The translations under genes and the position numbers were made by a program. Source: an uncultured Clostridium sp. (GTDB lineage Bacteria > Bacillota > Clostridia > TANB77 > CAG-508). From it: 44,023 bases of DNA. Under the pieces are notes generated by a model. That model ran no database searches. It worked only from the letters and a program-made list of their open reading frames with translations, and was not told the origin of the DNA. The first letter of the stretch is position 1, and every line of letters begins with the position of its first letter. Positions 1 to 9,491 of this stretch are shown here, in pieces. The stretch spans positions 1 to 44,023 of the forward strand of contig CABUKD010000014.1 in NCBI GenBank assembly GCA_902492105.1, given 5' to 3'.

Positions 1-15
1 TATGCCAAAAGAAAA

Positions 16-52
16 GACTATTAACAAAATTTTTTGAACTTTGTCAACAGTC
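16..52 (-). terminator. Intrinsic terminator of the queH transcript
   Basis: On the minus strand a 13-bp stem (arms 40-52 and 16-28) forms with two G-U pairs and is followed by a T-rich run reading TTTTCTTTT (positions 7-15). The same pairs would be A-C mismatches on the plus strand, so it serves minus-strand transcription arriving from queH. Confidence 0.65.
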
Positions 53-54
53 TG

Positions 55-83
55 AGCGACAGATAAAATATCTGTCGCTTTTA
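55..83 (+). terminator. Intrinsic terminator of a plus-strand gene left of the window
   Basis: A perfect 11-bp stem (55-65 with 69-79) with an AAA loop is followed by TTTT. The T-run is on the plus strand, so it should end a rightward transcript that begins outside the window. It abuts the queH terminator, giving a convergent back-to-back arrangement. Confidence 0.7.
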
Positions 84-86
84 ATT

Positions 87-638
87 TCACTTTTTATCCT
101 TCTCTATCTTCTTTCTGTATCTATCTTCCTCTGAAAAAATACACCCACAATATTTTTGCATATAGAGGCCTAATTCTCTTGCTTTTTCCTGTCCCTCTCT
201 AAAGCCAACTCTAAAATCTCTATATAAAAAAGTTAAACCATATTTTTTTGCAATTTTTTCTGCAATATTTTTTAATTCTTCATGTTTTTGGTAAGGACTT
301 ACTAAAAGAGTGGTCGTAAAGCAATCATACCCATTTTCCTTGGCATATTTTGCTGTTTGTTCTAAACGGACTGGATAGCAGTATTCAGTACATCTTATTT
401 GTAAATTTCCTATTACATTTTTACAAAATTCATCTAAGCCATAATTTTCTTCAAAAATAGCTTCTACTCCTATACTTTTAGTATATTCTTTTAAACAATC
501 TCTTCTTGCCTTATATTCCATATAAGGATGAATGTTAGGGTTATACCAATAAACGGTTGGCTCTATTCCTTCTTTTCTTAAACTATCAATACAGTAAACA
601 CTACAAGGGGCACAACAAGTATGCATTAAAAGTTTCAT
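87..638 (-). CDS. queH: Epoxyqueuosine reductase QueH (DUF208)
   Basis: QueH catalyses the last step of queuosine synthesis, reducing epoxyqueuosine to queuosine in the tRNA wobble position in the cytoplasm. It is the non-homologous alternative to QueG. The 183-residue protein has the family's cysteine layout: HTCCAPC at residues 6-12, a CTEYC stretch near residue 83, and CGC at 164-166 followed by FSEEDRYRKK. These cysteines bind the iron-sulfur/metal centre in the family. Length is normal. The start is supported by AGGAGT seven bases upstream. It is the last gene of the minus-strand run rpiA-tagO-ruvB-glycosyltransferase-queH and is followed by a terminator. No other queuosine genes are in the window, so it may act on salvaged precursor (inference). 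Confidence 0.9.
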   Translation of the reverse strand: MKLLMHTCCAPCSVYCIDSLRKEGIEPTVYWYNPNIHPYMEYKARRDCLKEYTKSIGVEAIFEENYGLDEFCKNVIGNLQIRCTEYCYPVRLEQTAKYAKENGYDCFTTTLLVSPYQKHEELKNIAEKIAKKYGLTFLYRDFRVGFREGQEKARELGLYMQKYCGCIFSEEDRYRKKIEKDKK

Positions 639-684
639 TTTTTTACTCCTATCTTTCTAAAATATTTTATTTGATTTGTTCTCA

Positions 685-2061
685 TCATATGTGAATTTTC
701 TTTTTTCTTAATTTTATCGTATTATCTAAAGCAATTATGGCAGGAATTATGGTAATTCCTAAAAAATATGGTATTCCGATTACAGCAGTTTCGCTCATAC
801 AAAAAGTAAAAAATTTTAAAATATAAGCAAAAGTGTATAATATTAATAAATATTTGATATGTCTTGGTTTTAGCCAAAATATAGTTGGTACAAGCCATAA
901 TAAATACCATGAATTGAAGTTAGTAATTAAGAAAAAGATAAATACAAACAAAATAGCTTCATATTTTCTAATTAGTTTTCTAAAAATAATTTCTTTTTTT
1001 AATAAATATCGAATAGCTAAACCAATATAACTAATTGCAAATATTGTTAATAAGACCCATTTTATTGTATTTGTAGCATTTTTTCCTATTAAGCTATATA
1101 GTAAATAATAAATAGAAGAATTATATTTGTTTTGCTGAATAGAAAAAACATTTAAAAAGCTAAAATCCTGGAAGTAAATAAAATAAAGTAAACACAAAAT
1201 GCCTAGAAATTCTACTCCTGCTAAAATACAATATCCTATTCTTTTGCCTATTGTTTTTTCTCTTAATAAATAAAGTACTAAAAATGGTAATAATAAAATA
1301 GCAAAATATTTTATTGCTGTTGCTAATGCTAAAAATAATACCGCAAGCCATAAGTTCTTTTTCCTAATGGTGTAATAAATAGCAAATAGAATAAGTGTTA
1401 TCATAAAGATTTCATTGTGAACATCCATTAATCCTTCTAATAAAATAATAGGATTTAAGGCATATAATAAAACTAACATTTTCTTTTTCGTTATTTTATG
1501 AATCATAAAACAAGATAACAAATGCATGGATAAATTAAATAGTTTAAATAAAAATAAGGCAATTGTAACATTTCCAAATGATAAAGTTGTTAATGCACTG
1601 CAAATTAAAGTCCAAAGTGGTCCATAAATCATAGTTTCATTTTTCCATACAGTTGCTATATTTTCATACATAGTATCTTGTGTATTATATTTATTTTCTA
1701 TTTGTTGTGCTGACATTTCATATGGATTTTCATGGTAATTTGCAGTTGTCCATCCACACCCTATGTAAGAGTAAATATCTTTTACAGAATGTGGAATCAT
1801 TAATGCAAAAATACAAGTAATGAGTATAATAAAGAAGATGGTTTGTCTTTTGTTTTCAAAAATCTTTTTATGATATTTTAGTAAAAAGTAATATAAAATA
1901 GTTAATGTAATAACAACAAGTGCCATAATACTAAAGCTAAGAATTTTTTCTTTTGGAAAGAAAAAATTTCTTAAATTGTTGTAAAGTAATAGCCCTATGC
2001 ATAAAGCAAAAAATAACCATTTTATATTACTTGAAATTTCTTTTGTAAATTTAATTTTCAT
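685..2061 (-). CDS. Polytopic membrane glycosyltransferase, MptB/GT87-like mannosyltransferase type
   Basis: A 458-residue protein with about 12 hydrophobic segments. A loop near residue 95 carries KDIYSYIGCGW and then NPYE, followed by YGPLW. This is the pattern of polyprenyl-phosphate-sugar dependent membrane transferases (alpha-1,6-mannosyltransferase/GT87 type), where the loop aspartate is catalytic. It should add a hexose to an envelope polymer on the outer face of the membrane; donor and acceptor cannot be told from sequence. The ATG overlaps the end of ruvB by 11 bases (ruvB stop at 2051-2053), which implies translational coupling. GC is low and codon use matches the neighbours. Confidence 0.65.
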   Translation of the reverse strand: MKIKFTKEISSNIKWLFFALCIGLLLYNNLRNFFFPKEKILSFSIMALVVITLTILYYFLLKYHKKIFENKRQTIFFIILITCIFALMIPHSVKDIYSYIGCGWTTANYHENPYEMSAQQIENKYNTQDTMYENIATVWKNETMIYGPLWTLICSALTTLSFGNVTIALFLFKLFNLSMHLLSCFMIHKITKKKMLVLLYALNPIILLEGLMDVHNEIFMITLILFAIYYTIRKKNLWLAVLFLALATAIKYFAILLLPFLVLYLLREKTIGKRIGYCILAGVEFLGILCLLYFIYFQDFSFLNVFSIQQNKYNSSIYYLLYSLIGKNATNTIKWVLLTIFAISYIGLAIRYLLKKEIIFRKLIRKYEAILFVFIFFLITNFNSWYLLWLVPTIFWLKPRHIKYLLILYTFAYILKFFTFCMSETAVIGIPYFLGITIIPAIIALDNTIKLRKKKIHI

Positions 2062-3055
2062 AAGGTACCCCTATATGTGCATATGCTGCTGGCATAGCTA
2101 TTCTTCCTCTTACTGTTCTTCCTATAAAGCCAATTTGTATTAAATAAGGTTCATAAACGTCTTCTACTGTTTCAGGTTCTTCTCCAATGGTAGTAGCAAT
2201 GGTTTCTATTCCCACAGGACGTCCTTGATATTTAATAATCATAGTTTCTAGAATTTTTCTGTCTATTGCATCTAATCCCATTTCATCTATTTCTAGTTTT
2301 CCTAAAGCTGTTTTGGTAATTTTTAAATTAATATTTCCATCTCCTAAAACAAGAGCATAATCTCTTACTCTTTTAAGGAGTCTATTAGCAATTCTTGGAG
2401 TTCCTCTAGAGCGTCTTGCAATTTCTATTGCTGATTCTTCGTCAATAGAAATATCTAATATTTGGGCAGACCTTTTTACAATAGTAGTTAAATCTTTAGT
2501 TTCATATAATTCTAAATGATGTACAATTCCAAAACGATCTCTTAAAGGTGTAGCTAAAGCTCCTGCTCTTGTTGTTGCTCCAATTAACGTAAATTTTGGT
2601 AAATCCAAACGAATGGATCTTGCACTTGGGCCTTTTCCAATCATAATGTCTAAAGTATAATCTTCTAAAGCAGGGTATAAAATTTCTTCTACGCTTTTAT
2701 TAAGTCTATGAATTTCATCAATAAAAAGTACGTCAAATTCTGACAAATTGGTTAAAAGAGCTGCTAAATCTCCTGGTTTTTCAATAGCTGGTCCAGAAGT
2801 AATTTTAATGTTAGAATTCATTTCATTAGAAATAATACTAGCTAAAGTTGTTTTTCCAAGTCCAGGAGGTCCATAGAGCAAAACATGGTCAAGAGGCTCA
2901 CCTCTTTTTTTGGCTGCCTCTATATATACTTTCATATTTTCTTTTACCTTGTCTTGTCCAATATATTCCTCTAGTGTTTTTGGTCTTAAAGAATTTTCTA
3001 TTCTTTGTTCTTGTATGTCTACTAATTCTGGACTAATAATTCTTTCTTCTTCCAT
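2051..3055 (-). CDS. ruvB: Holliday junction branch migration ATPase RuvB
   Basis: The hexameric AAA+ motor drives branch migration of Holliday junctions with RuvA. The 334-residue protein has Walker A GPPGLGKTTLA near residue 62, Walker B DEIHR near 112, the GATTRAG stretch (sensor 1 region) and the arginine-finger region TPLRDRFG, then the C-terminal winged helix (GRTVRGR). Length is typical. ruvA and ruvC are not adjacent, unlike the usual ruvAB operon. The 3' end is coupled to a membrane glycosyltransferase gene. The only CGG trinucleotides seen in this region are not in the reading frame. Confidence 0.97.
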   Translation of the reverse strand: MEEERIISPELVDIQEQRIENSLRPKTLEEYIGQDKVKENMKVYIEAAKKRGEPLDHVLLYGPPGLGKTTLASIISNEMNSNIKITSGPAIEKPGDLAALLTNLSEFDVLFIDEIHRLNKSVEEILYPALEDYTLDIMIGKGPSARSIRLDLPKFTLIGATTRAGALATPLRDRFGIVHHLELYETKDLTTIVKRSAQILDISIDEESAIEIARRSRGTPRIANRLLKRVRDYALVLGDGNINLKITKTALGKLEIDEMGLDAIDRKILETMIIKYQGRPVGIETIATTIGEEPETVEDVYEPYLIQIGFIGRTVRGRIAMPAAYAHIGVPYEN

Positions 3056-3146
3056 CTTGTTTACTTTGTTTTCAAAACTACTATATTAATAAGATTCTAT
3101 CTTAGTTTCTTATATGTTTTGGAAACTTTCTCCTTTCGGTTTGTTT

Positions 3147-4282
3147 TTATGGTTTATCATGTCTTACTTTATTTTCATCATAATTTTCATTTTGTTCTGC
3201 CTCTTCTTTTTCTTTTAATCTAAAAATGTCTTTATACCCAATAGCAACAATAGCTACTACTAATAGAGCAAAAGATAATGCTTTCCATATTCCACTTTCA
3301 AATAAAATAACGGCAAACATACCAAGGGTTGCGGTAAGCCCATATAAAATAAGAACGGCTTGTTTTTGGGTGTACCCTCTTTTCATTAATCTATGGTGTA
3401 AATGCCCTTTATCTGCTTGAAAAACTGCCTTTAATGATTTTCCTTTTATAATTCTTCTGATAATTGCAAAAATTGTGTCGAAAATTGGAAAACCAAGTAC
3501 AATAATAGGTGCAATTAAAACAATTGCTGTATAGGTTTTTGCTACTCCGTAAAATAGAAATAATAGCTAAACTAAATCCTAAAAAGTTAGATCCCACATC
3601 TCCTATAAAAGTTTTGGCTGGACTAAAGTTGAAAGGTAAAAATCCTACAATGGCACCACCCAATGCAGTAATTAGTAAAATAGCAATTAATGGTGATTGG
3701 TTTAAAGTAAAGATAATTAATAAAGAAATACAGGAAATAAGAGATATACCAGAAGATAGCCCATCTAGTCCATCAATTAAATTAATGGCATTGGTAATAC
3801 CTATAATCCAACAAACAGTAAGAATATAAGAAAACCAGTCATAGAGCCATATTTTATCTTCAAAAAATGGCAAATTAATGTTTTCAATACGAATACCACA
3901 AGCTACTACTATAACTGCAGCCGCAACTTGTGCTATTAATTTTGCCCAACTTGGAATTCCTTTGGAATCATCAATAAAACAAGTAATACCTAGTATTAAA
4001 ATTCCTATTAAAAATCCTAATAATTTAAGCCAATACTGTTCTTCTCCAAATAAATCAATAGAATGTTCAAAACTCATTACAATTAGTAAATAAACGGTAG
4101 ATACTAAAAAACCACATATAACGGCAATTCCCCCGTAACCTTGGCATTGGTTTTTTGTTTACCCTTCTATCATTTGGTATGTCTATAGCGCCTACCTTTT
4201 TTGCAAGTCTCATGGTAAATGGTGTCAAAACAAAAGCAGTAATAAATGCTAGTAAAAATGCTATTGCAATATCTCCCCACAT
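3147..4282 (-). CDS. tagO: Undecaprenyl-phosphate GlcNAc-1-phosphate transferase TagO/WecA, read through two +1 shifts at CGG
   Basis: TagO starts wall teichoic acid synthesis by moving GlcNAc-1-P to undecaprenyl phosphate at the membrane. The gene lies in three successive frames: 4282 to about 4136, 4135-3550, and 3549-3147. Joined, they give one 377-residue protein with KKPMPRLGG near residues 44-51, FIDDSKGIPSWAKL, NLIDGLDGLSSG, TFIGDVGSNFLG (the family's catalytic DD/DxxD region) and the C-terminal HLHHRLMKRGYTQKQ loop. Both breaks occur where the zero-frame codon is CGG after TTA. Skipping the C gives Leu-Gly in each case. The length 1136 minus 2 is divisible by 3, as two single-base shifts require. 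The start has AAGGGGG upstream. An ordinary pseudogene is the alternative, but no residue outside the two sites looks damaged. Confidence 0.85.
3547..3549 (-). other. In-frame CGG, +1 recoding site 2 (second site in tagO)
   Basis: In the frame reached after site 1 the message reads ATT TTA CGG AGT. Dropping the C gives TTA GGA GTA GCA and restores ILGVAKTYTAIVLIAP, leading into the conserved C-terminal HLHHRLMKRG segment. Confidence 0.75.
4133..4135 (-). other. In-frame CGG, +1 recoding site 1 (tagO codon 50)
   Basis: The zero frame reads AGG TTA CGG GGG and ends at a TGA about 20 codons later. Dropping the C gives TTA GGG GGA ATT, restoring the conserved PMPRLGGIA stretch. Confidence 0.75.
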
Positions 4283-4381
4283 AATTTAGTTTCCCCCTTA
4301 AATCTTTGTCGCTATTTCATTTTAATTTTTATTTCATTTTATTTTTGTATTTTTCTTTATCTTACATTTTATATTCTACTA

Positions 4382-5077
4382 TTAGTGTAAAACTTCTACT
4401 GGGTATTCCATAAATAGTCCACTTTCTATTACCCCTGTAATAGATTTTATATCTTCTTCTAAAGTTTCATAAATTTCTGTAAATTTGGTATCTAATATAA
4501 CATTATTATTTTCTGTAAAAACAGGACCATCCTTTTTCTCTGCTTTTCTTAAAACACATTCTGTAGCCCCTAAATCTAGTAAAGCTTCTTTTACACTGCT
4601 TACTGCTTCTGGATAAACTTCTATTGGAATTGGCATTTTTTCATTAAGTTTGTCCACAAATTTACTATCGTCTACTAAGATATAGGTAATACCTGCATTT
4701 ACCATGTTTAGCTTTTCCTTAAACATAGCTGCTCCTCTACCTTTAATAATCCAATTGTTATTTTTATCTACTTCGTCTGCTCCATCAAATGCCCAATCCG
4801 GTCTTTTTTCTAGAATACTAGCTGTTGGAATTTTCAATTCATAACAAAGTGCTTTTATTTCATAAGAAGTTGGAATTGCTGTAATATTTAGTTCTTCTTG
4901 TTCTATTTTTTTTGCAATTTCTTTAATAGCTAAATAAGAAGTAGAACCAGAACCAAAGCCAATAACATCTCCATCTTTTACTTTTTCTGCTATTTGTTTT
5001 GCAATTTTTTCTTTTTGTTCTTGATTTGTAATATTTTTAGGCTCTATTTCCCTCATAGAACTACTCATCCATTCCAT
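4382..5077 (-). CDS. rpiA: Ribose-5-phosphate isomerase A
   Basis: RpiA interconverts ribose 5-phosphate and ribulose 5-phosphate in the pentose phosphate pathway. In this window that also feeds the ribulose 5-phosphate used by TarJ for CDP-ribitol (inference). The 231-residue protein shows GFGSGSTSYLAIKEI near residues 40-54, the DGADEVD motif and KGRGAAMFKEK, which hold the phosphate-binding and catalytic residues of the family. Length is standard apart from a slightly long N-terminus. The start is placed at 5077 because AAGGAA lies about 10 bases upstream, but internal ATGs at 5068 and 5056 are possible. It is divergent from tyrS across a 196-bp intergenic region carrying promoters. Confidence 0.95.
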   Translation of the reverse strand: MEWMSSSMREIEPKNITNQEQKEKIAKQIAEKVKDGDVIGFGSGSTSYLAIKEIAKKIEQEELNITAIPTSYEIKALCYELKIPTASILEKRPDWAFDGADEVDKNNNWIIKGRGAAMFKEKLNMVNAGITYILVDDSKFVDKLNEKMPIPIEVYPEAVSSVKEALLDLGATECVLRKAEKKDGPVFTENNNVILDTKFTEIYETLEEDIKSITGVIESGLFMEYPVEVLH

Positions 5078-5209
5078 GTTTTTGATTCCTTCTTTCTTTT
5101 ATTTTTCTCTTGACACATTATATCATTATATTGTTTAGTCGTAAAGGCAATTTAGAGATTTTTTGTTGGTTTTTGTATAAAAGCTTAATAACACTTTTTT
5201 ATTTTTTTC

Positions 5210-5237
5210 TTGCTTTTTTGCTATTTTATGGTACAAT
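5210..5237 (+). promoter_or_regulatory. SigA-type promoter of tyrS
   Basis: TTGCTT at 5210-5215 and TACAAT at 5232-5237 are separated by 16 bases, with a TG just before the -10 (extended -10). Transcription would start about 30 bases ahead of the tyrS start. No T-box leader fits into this short 5' region. Confidence 0.65.
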
Positions 5238-5273
5238 AGTATGTAATTTAAGTAAATAGAAAGGATGGGGTTG

Positions 5274-6494
5274 ATGATACCAAAAGAAAATGTATTTGAT
5301 ACTTTAATGAAAAGAGGATATTTTGAACAAGTAACTCATGAAGAACTAAGAGATGTATTAGGAAAAGAATGTGTTCCTTTTTATATAGGCTTTGACCCTA
5401 CTGCAGATAGTCTTCATATTGGACATTTTATTTCTTTAATGGTTGCTTCTCATATGCAAAGAGCAGGTCATAAGCCAATTATTTTAATTGGTGGTGGTAC
5501 TGCAACTATTGGGGATCCTTCTGGTAAAACAGATATGAGAAGAATGATGACTCGTGAAGAAATTAACCATAATGTAGAGTGTTTTAAAAAGCAAATGTCT
5601 AAATTTTTAAATTTTGAAGGAGAAAATGGAGCTATTATTGTAAATAATGCAGATTGGCTTTTAGATTTAAAATTTGTTGAATTTATGCGTGATATTGGTT
5701 CCCTATTCTCTGTAAACAAAATGCTTGCAGCAGAATGTTATAAACAAAGAATGGAACGTGGTCTTACCTTTTTTGAGTTAGGATATATGTTAATGCAATC
5801 TTACGATTTCTTACATTTATATGAAACCTATGGTTGTAAGTTAGAAATGGGTGGAAATGACCAATGGTCTAATATTTTAGGTGGTGTAGATTTAATTCGT
5901 AGAGTAGGTCATTCTGATTCTTATGGTTTTACTTTTAAATTATTAACTACCAAAGAAGGTAAAAAAATGGGTAAAACAGAAAAAGGTGCTTTATGGCTAG
6001 ACCCTAATAAAACTTCTCCTTATGAATTTTACCAATACTGGAGAAATATTGCAGATGAAGATGTAAAAACTGTTTTATCTTTAATCACCTTTTTACCAAT
6101 GGAACAAATTGAAGAACTTTGTGCTCATCAAGATGAAAGAATGAACGAAGCTAAAAAAGTTGCTGCTTTTGAGATTACAAAGCTAATTCATGGTGAAGGA
6201 GAAGCAAAAAAAGCAGAAGAGGCAGCAAATGCTCTATTTGAAGGAAATGGCAGTTTAGATAATATGCCTACTAGTAAATTAGAATCTCTTCCATGTTCTT
6301 TATTAGATGCCATGATTTTAATAGGTTTTGCTCCTTCTAAAGGACAAGCAAGAACTTTAATTGAACAAGGTGGAATTACTTTAAATGATGAAAAAGTTTC
6401 TGATACTACTTACCAACTATCTGAAAAAGATTTTGAAGATGGTTATGCTATTTTAAGAAAAGGTAAAAAAGTATACCATAAATTAGAAATTTAA
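5274..6494 (+). CDS. tyrS: Tyrosyl-tRNA synthetase
   Basis: Charges tRNA-Tyr in the cytoplasm. Class I signature HIGH sits in DSLHIGHF near residue 47 and the KMSKS-equivalent KMGKT near residue 230. YDFLHLYE and GGNDQW are the tyrosine/tRNA-binding stretches, and the C-terminal 60 residues are an S4 RNA-binding domain. The start is taken as the ATG at 5274 (MIPKENVFD) because AAGGA is 8 bases upstream. The in-frame ATG at 5265 would sit directly on that ribosome binding site. Length is 406 residues, normal for bacterial TyrRS. It is the only long plus-strand gene in the left half and forms its own transcription unit. It uses TTA GGA in frame without any shift and contains no CGG. Confidence 0.97.
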   Translation: MIPKENVFDTLMKRGYFEQVTHEELRDVLGKECVPFYIGFDPTADSLHIGHFISLMVASHMQRAGHKPIILIGGGTATIGDPSGKTDMRRMMTREEINHNVECFKKQMSKFLNFEGENGAIIVNNADWLLDLKFVEFMRDIGSLFSVNKMLAAECYKQRMERGLTFFELGYMLMQSYDFLHLYETYGCKLEMGGNDQWSNILGGVDLIRRVGHSDSYGFTFKLLTTKEGKKMGKTEKGALWLDPNKTSPYEFYQYWRNIADEDVKTVLSLITFLPMEQIEELCAHQDERMNEAKKVAAFEITKLIHGEGEAKKAEEAANALFEGNGSLDNMPTSKLESLPCSLLDAMILIGFAPSKGQARTLIEQGGITLNDEKVSDTTYQLSEKDFEDGYAILRKGKKVYHKLEI

Positions 6495-6556
6495 GAAATA
6501 TTTATTTTAAATATTAAAACTTTTACATTAATGCTTTGTAATATTATAATAACAAT

Positions 6557-6604
6557 AAAAATATAGTAATTTATGTATGATTGTACTAAAATTACTATAT
6601 TTTT
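6557..6604. terminator. Bidirectional terminator between tyrS and yfhO
   Basis: A perfect 16-bp stem (6557-6572 with 6589-6604) is flanked by A- and T-runs, so it can end both the plus-strand tyrS and the minus-strand yfhO transcripts. Confidence 0.8.
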
Positions 6605-6633
6605 TATTTTATGTTATTACTCACATTATCAAT

Positions 6634-9374
6634 TTATCTTTCTTTTTGCTTTCTTACTTTTTTGCTATCTTCCCTATTTTTTTCATAAATTGCAAAAAAA
6701 GTAAGTCCTAAAATTCCTATCAAAGTACATACCATTCCTAATTTTAAATATGGTACTTCATATTTTAAATAAATCTCATGTTCTCCTGCCTCTAATGGGA
6801 TTCCTATAAATGCAGTATTTACTCGAATGGTATCTGTTGGAACACCGTCTACATAAGCCTTCCATCCTGTAGTATAACTGGTTGCTATTTGCAATATTCC
6901 ATTTTCTTTTATATGAATAGTTCCTTTTATTTCTTTATTCGTAACACTTACATTTTGCAACTCATTTTGTTGTAACTGCCTAATTGTTTCTTCATAAGAA
7001 TCCATAGGAACAGCTATTACTTCTATTTTTTCTAGTTGATAAGTTCCCTTTGCACTAAATTTTAAATTAATCTTTCCACTAGCATCTTCATAATATCCTA
7101 AAGGCAGTAAAATTTCTGGTGCTGGTTGATAATAAGCTGAAGTCATTTTATTTTCTATTGTCTTGCTTACTTTTTTCCCTTGAAAATTAGCTGTAATAGT
7201 ATGTTTATTATTTCCTTGAAATTCAAATCCAGAAATGAATACATAAAGTTCTGAATTTTTAATATTGGAAATTTCTAAATCAATGCTTTGATTACTTTTC
7301 GTTGTTATAATTTTATTTTCTTTGATAATTTTTTCTTTATCTATCATCTTATATGGTACTATTTTTGTACTTTCTCTTATATCTGTCAAATCCGTCTTTT
7401 CCTGTATTTTTTCTTGCATATTCCAATTTTGCACATCTTGTTCTTCTACAACTGCTGTTTTTAATAAAGCATCCTCTTTTTCTAGTGGAGATAAACTTTC
7501 ATAATTTTTACGAGTCATATATTGTGTATAAACTACTCCCACAGATAATGGATATTGATTTTCAAATGTTTTAACACCATTTTGTTCTTCTTTCAAAATA
7601 TAACCATAAGGAATACTCTTTTCGTTTTCTTTATCTGCAATATAATATTTAGTTCCTAATAAAGTAGTAATTTTAGTTCTATCACCAAATCCCCTCATAC
7701 ATGAAGTAGTAGAATATTGGTTATCTGCTAGTTCTAAATTTAAGTTATATACATATTGATTTCCAATGGATAAAAAACATTCTGTGGAAGGATATCCATA
7801 ATAAATAGAAAGGTTTTGTACTTGATGTGGTATTTTTGCAATTCGATAAAAACTTGTATCTTCTTTTAAAATGTTTTGTATGTTTTTAGCATAACTTTTG
7901 TTATTTCCCAATTGAGTAGCTAGTTTTTCTTCTGTGCTTCCTAGCTCAATAAATTCTTTTGCATAGTTTCTATCATAAGAGGTAAATAAACCAAATGCCA
8001 TAACACAAATACTTATAATAGATAATGTAAAAATAGCAATTGTAAATTTATATTGATTCAATTTTCCCTTTTTCTTATCATAAGGTATTTCGTTTTTTTC
8101 TGAAAAAGTGTTCTGATACCAAATACAATCTAACATAAAAAAGGCAAGAAGAATTTGTATAAAATAAATAATAAATACTGGTTCTGTTTTACAACATAGA
8201 GTACCAACAATAGCTATAATGGTATAAAGAACCATTGTAATACTAATTGCTTTTATTTCTTTTTTAGAATATCGCTGGTCAAAACATAATGTTACAATAT
8301 AAGATAGAATAAATGCATAGATAAATGACCATCTGTTATTTGGAAAAGAAAATCCATTCATGATAGAGCCTAAAATGGGAATAACTAAAAATAAGGTTGC
8401 TACTATAAGATAGCTAAAAAAACTTTGTGCTGCTTTCTTCTCATTAATAAGATAGGCAACATTAATAAAATAATAGAAGATACTCCAATATAACTCCAAT
8501 TGTCCCCATAGGCTGTACATAAGTTTATACTAAATAAACACTTGTAATAATCTAATGAATATTGACATATTGTCTCTTCTCCTGTCCTTGCCGAATTAAA
8601 AAAGGCATAAATAGTAGGAAGTAAAATAATACTAGCAATTAAAACGCCAATAATATATGCTAAAATACCAGAGCCTAGCTTTTTAAAAAAGTGCTTAATT
8701 CCTTCTTTTCTATATTCACAAATATATTGAATGATCGCATAAATAACTAGCATAATAGTATGCATATAAAAAAAATAATAATTAGATATCGCAGAAATTG
8801 CCACCCAAGCTGCTAAAGGTACTTTTTTATTTTCCTTTAGTAATTTATCTACTGCTAATAACAAAAAGGGAAACAAAATCATGGCATTTAGAAAATATGG
8901 ATGTCTTACCCCTGCAAACAATGCAAAACTAGAAAAAGTATAGATAATAGCTCCTAATAATATATTGATATTAAAATGTTTATGGTATTTTGCATATTGG
9001 ATAAAAGCAAAACCAACAAAAAACATTCTAACTAAAATTAGAACACTATAGACAATTTCTAAAGATTCTTCTGGGAATAATAAACTAAGATATGCAAAAG
9101 GATCTCCCAATATATAATAAGAATATTGTCCTATTACATCCATTCCCAAGCCCATATCCCATGAAAATAAATCTAGTCCACTAGCAGGATTAGAAAGAAA
9201 ATTTCTCATTGTTTCATGAAAGTCTTTTAAAATAATAAAATGCTGTTTTAAGCCATCTGCTTGCCAAATAAAAGTCTTTTTATTAATTGAAAAAATAGAA
9301 AAGACTATACTACTTAATAACAAAAAAATGAGAAAATAATACAAATAAATTTTATTAGCTTTTATTTTTTTCAT
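6634..9374 (-). CDS. yfhO: YfhO-family membrane protein (teichoic acid glycosylation), broken by a -1-type frameshift
   Basis: YfhO-family proteins are large polytopic membrane proteins. Family members in Bacillus are needed to glycosylate lipoteichoic acid, which fits the neighbouring teichoic acid locus. About 913 residues: an N-terminal transmembrane domain containing KTFIWQADGLKQH and YYILGDPFAYL, more TM segments, an extracellular beta-rich region (GWKAYVDGVP near the end) and a final TM helix. The reading frame breaks at a run of seven T (8416-8422). Upstream, the frame from 9374 ends at a TAG 12 bases past the run; downstream, sequence continues in another frame with SYLIVATLFL. One extra T, or a -1 slip on T TTT TTA, joins them. 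This differs from the CGG sites. The start has AGGTG upstream. Confidence 0.8.
8416..8422 (-). other. T7 run with U_UUU_UUA phase in yfhO
   Basis: Zero-frame codons are GTT TTT TTA, so the run forms the canonical -1 slippery heptamer in the correct phase. A single missing T in a T8 run explains the break equally well. Confidence 0.6.
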
Positions 9375-9440
9375 AGTTTCACCTAGTTAAATTTTTAACT
9401 ATTTTGTGATTTCTATTCAAAAAACAAACAATTTCAAATA

Positions 9441-9480
9441 AAAAAACATACAAAAACAAATTTATTTTTGTATGTTTTTT
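9441..9480. terminator. Terminator at the end of the teichoic acid operon
   Basis: A perfect 16-bp stem (9441-9456 with 9465-9480) with an 8-base loop is flanked by A6 and T6. It follows the minus-strand operon ending at 9492 and precedes yfhO, so yfhO probably has its own promoter. Confidence 0.85.
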
Positions 9481-9491
9481 ATAATTTACTT

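Noticed and set aside
5100..5273. T-box leader before tyrS
   Set aside because: The promoter lies only about 30-60 bases from the start codon, too close for a T-box, and no T-box motif is visible.
5265..5273. Upstream ATG as start of tyrS
   Set aside because: It would sit on the ribosome binding site itself; the ATG at 5274 has correct spacing.
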